64,000 nt of DNA, from positions 68,586,458-68,650,457 of the forward strand of contig NC_030823.1 of the NCBI RefSeq assembly GCF_001704415.2, written 5' to 3'. The notes beneath the pieces are model-generated. The model did no database searches. It saw only the letters and a list, made by a program, of their open reading frames with translations, and was not told the DNA's origin. Both the position numbers and the translations under genes were made by a program. Shown here one piece after another: positions 57,110-64,000 of the stretch. This stretch comes from Capra hircus (taxonomy: Eukaryota > Chordata > Mammalia > Artiodactyla > Bovidae). The first letter of the stretch is position 1. Each line of letters begins with the position of its first letter.

Positions 57110-58355
57110 TATGCGTTCCTAATAAGCCTCAAAGAAGGCTTTCAAATATTATCTCATTGAAGCCAGAGATTTCATGTTGAAAGATGAATGAGTTAATAGA
57201 CAAATGAATAAATAAATGTAAATGAGGAAAGGAAATTTTATTTGGAGGGATGAGAATTATTCTCTAGTCCCTGAAGAACAACAAATTTAAAAGGATATGG
57301 CCATCATAACTCCCAGAAAACCATAGAGAGTGGACAGAATCCAATATGGGGGCTTGGAGTTCTGAGAATACTTTCAGAGAAAACCAAGTTCTGAGAAACC
57401 ATTCAGCTTCCCATCCAAGGAACTCCACCTTCAGAGAGCCCCAGGTGTTCTATGGAAAGCTGCTGAGAACCCGTCAGATACAGAGCCTCTGCCCCTTCCT
57501 TCCCCCTGCATCTCCCCCTGAAGAGCCCCAAGACCAGCCACTTTCCTTTAGCAACTTGTCAGGTTTGGGCTCTCTCCTAAGCTAGCCTCCTACCCAGCTT
57601 CCTTCTGTTCTAACTTTTAGTACATACTCAGTGGCTGCCCCGACCCAGGACACCTCACGGGCCAGCTCAGAGCCCAGCCCCAGGCCAGGCACGGGAGCAG
57701 CATGACCACAACAGTCCAGGGATGGAGGGGCGCTTCCTTCTCAGTCCCGACTCCTAAGTTCTTGGGAGTCAAAGCCCTGGGACTCGTGGCTGCCTTCGGA
57801 GTCCTTGACCATCTGAGACCTTTTTGTGGGCCTTAAGGGCTTTAAAAACAAACATGCTCAAACAGAAATATGAACCACCACCTTGAACCTAATTCACGTG
57901 GACTGAACCAGTGTTTTGTTTTGGAAAAAGAAAATCAACTCATTTTGTGGAATTTTCCACCTGTTTCTGAAAACCCTGAATCTGGCCCCGTGCCAGGGTA
58001 CAAGGGATCAGGAGGGGTCTGCCTTCTCTCGCTGCTTCTTTGTTCTTGCCTCGTGATTTCCTTCCATCTCATGAAGCACTGCTTCACCCAGAGTGCTTCA
58101 GAGGCAAGGCATGCCGCCTTTTCCTCCCTCCCAGCTTGGGAGATCACGAATCTTCCCCTGCTTGCCTACAAAATCAGCCGACGGGTAGGGCCACATAATG
58201 CACTACCCCTTACCCATGTATGTATTCATTCACTTAACAAACATGACTGAGTAACTAGGTTGTATCAGCCATTATATTTAAGATGATCTCATCAAGGAAA
58301 ATTGTCTTATCAAAACTATACATATTATTAATATGATTGTTTATTTTAAAAGTAT
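57110..58355. other. Unique, gene-free stretch
   Basis: No repeat was recognised. A 126-residue plus ORF at 57870-58250 has no domain. Confidence 0.45.
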
Positions 58356-58572
58356 GGGCTTCCCAGGTGGCGCTAGTGGTAAAGAATCCGACTGCCAAGG
58401 CAGGAGATATAAGAGATGCCAGTTCGATCCCTGGGTCGGGAAGATCCCCTGGAGGAGGGCATGGCAACCCGCTCCAGTATCCTTGCCCGAAGAATCCCAT
58501 GGACAGAGGACCCTGGTGGGCTACAGTCCATAGGGTCATAAAGAGTCAGACATGACTGAAGCAACTTAGCAT
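58356..58572 (+). mobile_element. Bov-tA SINE
   Basis: ggcttcccaggtggcgctag head, cagttcgatccctgggtcgg B-box region, BovA part to catgactgaagcaacttagc. No TSD could be read. Confidence 0.93.
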
Positions 58573-60009
58573 GCATAAGAAATTCAGGCCAAAATTTTGG
58601 TGAGTATCTTGCTGGTGTGGAATGCTAGGGGTGGTGGGTTGGAGGGATGGTGCCCAATGATATTAGGGGGGAAAACTTTGCCACCTCCTAAAACAGACAC
58701 CTCTCTCATCAATCTGGGCTTTGTAGAAAAGAAAGGAAAGACAAAAAGGAGACTCAGGGGTCCAAGTAAAAGAGCTAGAAAGGATTCAACTGCACTCTAC
58801 CATAGGCATGAATAGAAAAACAAGTTGTTTTCACAGCAGAGAATCACCAAAATGATGATCCCTTATATCCCTTTATGTCTATTTAAAAAGTGATTTTCAG
58901 GAAGACCAAAGGGGTAGAAAGGGACTGGCTGTATGCTTTTCTGGAGTGTGGCCTGTCCTGAGCTTTCTGCCCCAGATGGAAAGGAGCTTCTGAGATGCGG
59001 CTGAGTATCCAAGATCCACACAGCCGTAACACCCAGCACCTAGGCTGGCTTAGGGTTTTCTAGACCCCGCTGTGAAGAGGAGGAATGGGGGAGAAGCAGC
59101 AGGCCATACTGATCTGTTTTGTGAGCTACAGCTGCTTTCTTTTCCATGCCCTTCAAGTCCACGTTTGGTTCGAGAAACTCCACAATTGGTACAAATGACA
59201 GATTGGAGGGGGGAAAAAAAGAATGATGCAAAACCGCCAGCTAGAGCAGATTTCCCTGTGATTGAAGATGGCAATAATAAGACAAAAGACAGATTTTTGC
59301 CTTCAAGAAACTCTCTCTGCATCGCAGCCAAAGCAACACAAAATTCAAGGCAAACATTCCATTATTTTCCCCCCACTGTTTGGAAATATGGAAAAAGAAA
59401 ATCTTGCCATGATTTTTTTTTTCCTCCAGTTCTACCAGAAGTGACACTTCTTTTTTTTTTTTTTTTAATCCGGCGTTAACAAATGACGGAGTATGATTCT
59501 TGGTGCTTGGAACGGACGACAGACCCAGCAAAGAAAAGCGTCTGGATGGCAGACAGTCTGCAGGAAATTGTAAAGCTGCTAAGAAAACAGAGGCCCCCTC
59601 AACAGGCTGTCTTCACAACATTAGTCTTTTCGAATATGATGAAAATATTATCTGCCTTATTGATCACCAGCTCCCTAAATAGAACAGAGTTGTTTATAAC
59701 AAATGCAACCAGTGATCATAAATGTGCAAAACAATAACACACTCCCCTCATATCCTGGTTCCTATCCACTGCCAAACACCAAACAGGGCAGATGAAACAC
59801 CATGCATTTTGTTCATATGGATTTTAGGGAATCCAAAAATCTAAAAATGTCACACGATTCTAAACGTAAGATGCGGTCTGTTTCTAAAGGTTGAAACACA
59901 GAATCCCCAAATTAGTTTTTTTTTTTTTTCAACGAGTGCTCTGATTTTTTTCTAATCTTTTGGCTTCCCTAAATGTAAATTGCTAAAGGTAAATGGAGAC
60001 ATTGGGGGA
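58573..60009. other. Unique, gene-free stretch
   Basis: Poly(T) at 59450-59466 followed by a possible conserved block 59470-59740 (see findings). A second T-run is at 59918-59929. No exon was supported. Confidence 0.45.
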
Positions 60010-60150
60010 TCCTTTAGTTCAATCCACCCATTTTATAGGTAAGACCACTGAGGACCCAAAGAAAGGAACTGATTTTCCTAAGGTCACATAGATAGCCAGT
60101 TACAGAGTTAGGAATAGAATTTACATCTCACTATACACGGCTCAAAGCCC
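60010..60150 (-). repeat. MIR SINE fragment
   Basis: Reverse MIR: cccattttataggtaagacc, ttttcctaaggtcacataga, the agttacagagttaggaatag block. Confidence 0.75.
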
Positions 60151-60489
60151 TGGTTAAATGAGTTAGTCAGTTCAAGTTTTGGGTGGCTTTGCACAACAGG
60201 AGTTCTATTTGTTAATATCTGGTGACATACATTTTGTTGGATTGTGTAATTTCCTCGGTTCCTTCCCACACCTCCCCATCCATGTCCAGGTAATAAAGAA
60301 GATGGGTCATAATGATATCCACAGCTCTGAAGGACAAAGATATACTTTCTGATGGGTATTTTCCTGGCACAGGCGAGACTGTGTTTCTAGAAGGTTTTCT
60401 TTTTTTTTTTTCCATGCATCTTGGGACAAGCTATCTCTGTGCCCCTTAAAAAAATAACCTTGAGTTTGAAAAGTGACTTCTTAAAGCCT
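60151..60489. other. Gene-free spacer
   Basis: T-run at 60399-60411. No feature was recognised. Confidence 0.5.
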
Positions 60490-60721
60490 AACTTCCTTTC
60501 TGTTGTTGTTAAGTCACTAATCGTATCCGACTCTTTTATGACCCTATGGACTGCAGCCCGTCAGGCTCCTCTGTCCATGGAATTTTCCAGGCAAGAATAC
60601 TACAGTGAGTTGCCATTTCCTGGTCCAAGGGATCTTCCCAACCTAGGGAGCAAACTTGTATCTCCTGCACCGGCTGGTGGATTCTTTACCACTGTGCCAC
60701 CAGGGAAGCCCAACTTCCTTT
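60490..60721 (-). mobile_element. Bov-tA SINE with perfect 10-bp TSD
   Basis: Body 60500-60711, reverse. tRNA-like head at about 60635-60711 (agcaaacttgtatctcctgc, accaccagg end). The TSD aacttccttt is at 60490-60499 and 60712-60721. Confidence 0.96.
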
Positions 60722-61440
60722 TAGAATTGGGCTTGTAGTCATCATATATATCAGCCCATCTATGCACTTAAACTGGGCAGGCATTCAGCACCTCTTAAAA
60801 TGCTCCACAGGTTCACCTGATCCTGGTCCAGCTCCATCCTTTAGTTTTCACACTGTTTATTTCTTATATTTTTTTAATGTATATTTCCTAATTAACAACA
60901 AAGTAATTGGGTCCTTCAGTTGGAGCAGCTCTGGCTTCCTCATATTTAGCAGGATCAGGTGAAACAGAGCTGGGAGCCTCAAAAGTCTGTAGAAATCAGA
61001 GCTGCCTCAGCCACCCAGTGCTGGTCCCAAACTGCTGCTGACCCTCTGAGTGACTTAGGCAGCCTCTGTTTCTTCTGCCTGTCTCATCTGAAATGGGCTA
61101 TCCAGCTAAACGAGGCATGTATTTACCCTTCTCTTCTCAAATCCCTTCCTCCTGGTTTCCCCTCCGGGTCCTCCTGCCTAGCCTGTCCCCTTCTTCTTGA
61201 TGCCCTGGAAAGATTTCCTCTCCCAGCTGGGAAGTTGGCCCTGATTCTCTCACTCCTATGATGGCTGATAAGGCACAAACCCATCTCACATCTGAGCACC
61301 AACCTCATCTCTTCATGTCCTTGGAAGGCTATCACTTGGATATTCAAATATCAGTTTTACATTTTCTTTTTTGTCTCTGAATATATCAAATTCCTTTTTT
61401 AGGAAATTATTGGTTGAGATATAGCTCATTGAATTCTTTT
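60722..61440. other. Unique, gene-free stretch
   Basis: No repeat was recognised. The 100-residue plus ORF at 60959-61261 has no domain. Confidence 0.45.
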
Positions 61441-61692
61441 TTTTCCCCCACTTTTTAAAAACTGAAATATAGTTGATTTACAATGCTGTGTTAGTTTCAG
61501 GTATATAGCAAAGTGATTCAGTTATCCATACATTTGTAGATATTCCTAATGAGATTCTTTCCATTACAGGTTATTACACAATATTGAGTATTGTTCTCTA
61601 TGCTATATAGTAGGCCCTTGTTGTTTATATGTTTTACATATATTAGTGTGTATATGTTAATCCCAAACCCCTAGTTCATCCTTCCCTCATCC
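61441..61692 (-). mobile_element. L1 3' end fragment
   Basis: Reverse L1 3' UTR: aactgaaatatagttgattt, gtgttagtttcaggtatata, aggttattacacaatattga, then the tgtgtatatgttaatcccaa block. Confidence 0.88.
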
Positions 61693-62830
61693 TGTATTTT
61701 CTTAACTAGAGGAAAACATAGGTGAATATTTATCTTTTTTCTAAACTTATAAATGGGAAAGAACTTTCTAAACCTAAAAGCAAGGGAAGAAATCACAAAG
61801 GAAAAATAGATTTAATCATAAAAATATTTAAACATCTGTGTGTTAAGGAAAAAAACACAATATTTCCATTCCCTTGTTTGGATACGCCATCCTCTGTGGC
61901 TTTTGGTGGGTACAGCCTCTAATCAGTAACCTGGTCTTTGAACTGTCTGTCCTGACATTGACTTTGGCTCCACTTGGAGCAATGCCGCAGGCCAGGCATC
62001 ATCCCTGGGCTCTGTCCACGTGGTCACCCTGGCAGGCAGGGCCAAGGTATCAAACTTAAAGTTCATCACCCTCCTTGGTAAATCTCTCACTGTGTCACTT
62101 GGCGTGTATCTCAGCATTTGACTTCACAAGGGCAAAAACTGCGTCTTCAGCTCTCGGCATTTGAGAGATTTCTAAATGATTGACAGAAAGAGAGAATGAC
62201 AGCTACAAGGCCAAGCCAGAGGAAAATAATTTAAGGATTTGAATTCTTCAAAAGTAAGACTCTGTGATCAGCTGTCAATTTTCAGTGCTAATGATTAGTA
62301 AAAGATCAAACCGCGAGTGATGGAAAAGCCTACCAGCTGAGCAGCAGGGTGTTCTTACCCAAAGGCCCTTTTGTGAACAAAGGGGACAAGAGTTGATACA
62401 CAGGGCACAGTGAAAAGCTGACCCTTGGTTCCATCGTAGCCAAACCTGTGTAAAACCAGTTCTTCCAGTGGCTTATTATACTCTTCTCTCTCCCCCAATC
62501 AGACCTCGTTTACAAGACTGGTGAAGCAAGCCCTTCAAAGACGGCAAGACGGCCACCTCTTGCTGGACTGCTGGAGCAAAGGAGCCTGCATGGTCACTGA
62601 ACTACCAGGGAGGAAAGTCTCTCCCACACTGACTCCTATCAGCTCACAGGGTATCCCTCGAGCTGTCACCGAGAGCATGACTAAAGACAGAGAGCTGGTT
62701 ACTCCTTTACATGAAGCTGCCCATGAAGCCTCTCCATCCCCTCCTATCACTTATCAGAATTGACAAGCCTTTCTAGTTTACTTTGCAGTATCCTTTTCAT
62801 CCTCCTGATCAAGCCAGCCTTTGCCACTTC
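61693..62830. other. Unique, gene-free stretch
   Basis: Contains a candidate conserved non-coding block at 62215-62345 (see findings). No exon was supported. Confidence 0.45.
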
Positions 62831-63088
62831 CATGCTGATGCTAAAGCTCCAATACCTCAGCCACCTGGTGCAAAGAGCCAATTCATTGGAAAAGACCCTG
62901 ATGCTGGGAAAGATTGAGGGCAGAAGGAGAAGGGGGCAACAGGATGGGATGGTTGGATGGCATCACCGACTCAATGGGCTTGAGTTTGAGCAAGCTCCGG
63001 GAAATGGTGAAGGACAGAGAAGCTTGGCATGCTGCAGTCCACGGGGTTGCAAAGAGTCGGACATGACTGAGCAACTGAACAACAGCAA
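62831..63088 (+). mobile_element. BovB LINE 3' tip
   Basis: From atgctgatgctaaagctcca to gagcaactgaacaacagcaa, about 258 bp, in plus orientation. The tail is (AAC)n-like, not (CTGAA)n. Flanks ccacttcc and ccacctcc may be a decayed TSD. Confidence 0.88.
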
Positions 63089-63344
63089 CCACCTCCGCAA
63101 CTCAGACAGTCTTAAATTATCTGGCATTTATAATTAATTTATCTGTGACAATTATTTTTCCATGTCCTTTCCTCTCTACACTTCTGCCTTTCTTTCCAGT
63201 ATTTAAAATACAACAAAATAAAACAAGAAAGAAAAACAAACCTTCCATATAACACAACCTGCAGGGAACTAAGCATTTTATCATGTCATTCGGGGGTGAC
63301 TATAAAATGTGAAAGTGTCCACTAGGCTATGGCACACACCGTTT

Positions 63345-63645
63345 CAGATGTTATTTTATTTTTCCCAAAGTATAGTTGATTTATAATTTTGTGTTAGTTT
63401 CAGGTATACAGCAAAGTGATTCTGTTACACATTTATATATGCATATGTCTGTTCTTCTTTCCAATTCTTTTCCATTATAGTTCATTACAAGATATTGAAC
63501 ATAGTTCCCTGTGCTGTACAGTAAATCCTTGTTGTTTATCTACTTTATACGGCCGTGTGCATCTGTTAATGTCATACCCCCAACTTATCCTACTTCCCCC
63601 CACCCCAGTTTCAGCTGCTATTAGGTTAATAATGATGAAATTATC
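63345..63645 (-). mobile_element. L1 3' end fragment
   Basis: Same L1 tail family as at 61441: aaagtatagttgatttataa, caggtatacagcaaagtgat, ttcattacaagatattgaac, gttccctgtgctgtacagta. Confidence 0.88.
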
Positions 63646-63743
63646 ATGTTGGCAGGTCAAAAATTCAATATTGACACTGTCCCCTAGATCAATGTCATAT
63701 TTTAAGTACTCTGTTCAAATTGGGCTTCACTATGACTCCTAAT

Positions 63744-64000
63744 GGAGAAGGCAATGGCACCCCACTCCAGTGTTCTTGCCTGGAAAATCCCATGGATGGA
63801 GGAGCCAGGTGGGCCACACTCTATGGGGTCGCTAAGAGTCCGACACGACTGAGTGACTTCACTTTCACTTTTCACTTTCATGCATTGGAGAAGGAAATGG
63901 CAACCCACTCCGGTGTTCTTGCCTGGAGAATCCCAGGGACGGGGGAGCCTCATGGGCTGGGGTCTATGGGGTCACACAGAGTCGGACACAACTGAAGCGA
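63744..64000 (+). mobile_element. Bov-A2 dimeric SINE, cut by the window end
   Basis: ggagaaggcaatggcacccc opens the first monomer. The linker cttttcactttcatgcattg joins the second, which runs to gacacaactgaagcga at base 64000. The GCAGCAGC-type end lies beyond the window. Confidence 0.95.

Noticed and set aside
1..64000. CRISPR arrays, operons, ribosome-binding sites, origins
   Set aside because: The sequence is mammalian nuclear DNA. Direct repeats present are transposon or microsatellite derived.

Overview
The window is ruminant (cattle/sheep-clade) nuclear DNA. The evidence is the set of interspersed repeats: many BovB (RTE-clade) LINE copies, ruminant tRNA-Glu-derived Bov-tA SINEs and Bov-A2 dimers, a cetartiodactyl CHR-type SINE, and older mammalian repeats (MIR, L2, L1M, MER5A, Tigger, MLT1). 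I cannot tell the species. No host protein-coding exon, functional RNA gene, CpG island or promoter could be supported, so the segment looks intergenic or deeply intronic. Family names rest on recognising each family's sequence from memory. No alignment was run, so repeat edges are approximate unless a target-site duplication (TSD) is quoted.

Layout. 1-2.0 kb: a decayed Tigger DNA transposon with a SINE inside it. 2-13.7 kb: mostly unique sequence with MIRs, three 5'-truncated BovB copies, an L1 tail, three ruminant SINEs and an RPL21 processed pseudogene (11.89-12.48 kb, minus strand). 13.8-28.8 kb: a retrotransposon graveyard. A very old L1 lies on the plus strand: ORF1-like part near 15.4-16.0 kb, endonuclease part near 17.9-18.4 kb, RT part at 19.3-19.8 and 23.1-23.6 kb, 3' part at 26.0-27.0 and 27.9-28.2 kb. 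It is broken up by four BovB insertions and a younger L1, some of which carry further insertions. 28.8-36.4 kb: L2, MIR and MLT1 pieces, a 5'-inverted L1 and two SINEs. 36.4-37.8 kb: a scrambled BovB insertion bounded by one TSD. 38-49.9 kb: largely unique DNA with short repeats and BovB tips. 49.98-52.03 kb: an old BovB holding an antisense BovB tip, a SINE and a local palindrome cluster. 52-64 kb: unique DNA with Bov-tA, CHR, MIR and L1 tails; a Bov-A2 SINE runs off the right end.

The most interesting material is structural. Several retrotransposon insertions preserve details of target-primed reverse transcription: a near-full-length BovB with an inverted 5' end and a perfect 32-bp inverted overlap (19.8-23.1 kb), a BovB whose three blocks are rearranged inside one TSD (36.44-37.81 kb), and a 5'-inverted L1 (30.17-31.37 kb). 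Two further BovB copies contain snap-back palindromes. I found no undescribed gene system. The BovB reverse transcriptase/endonuclease frames are all broken.
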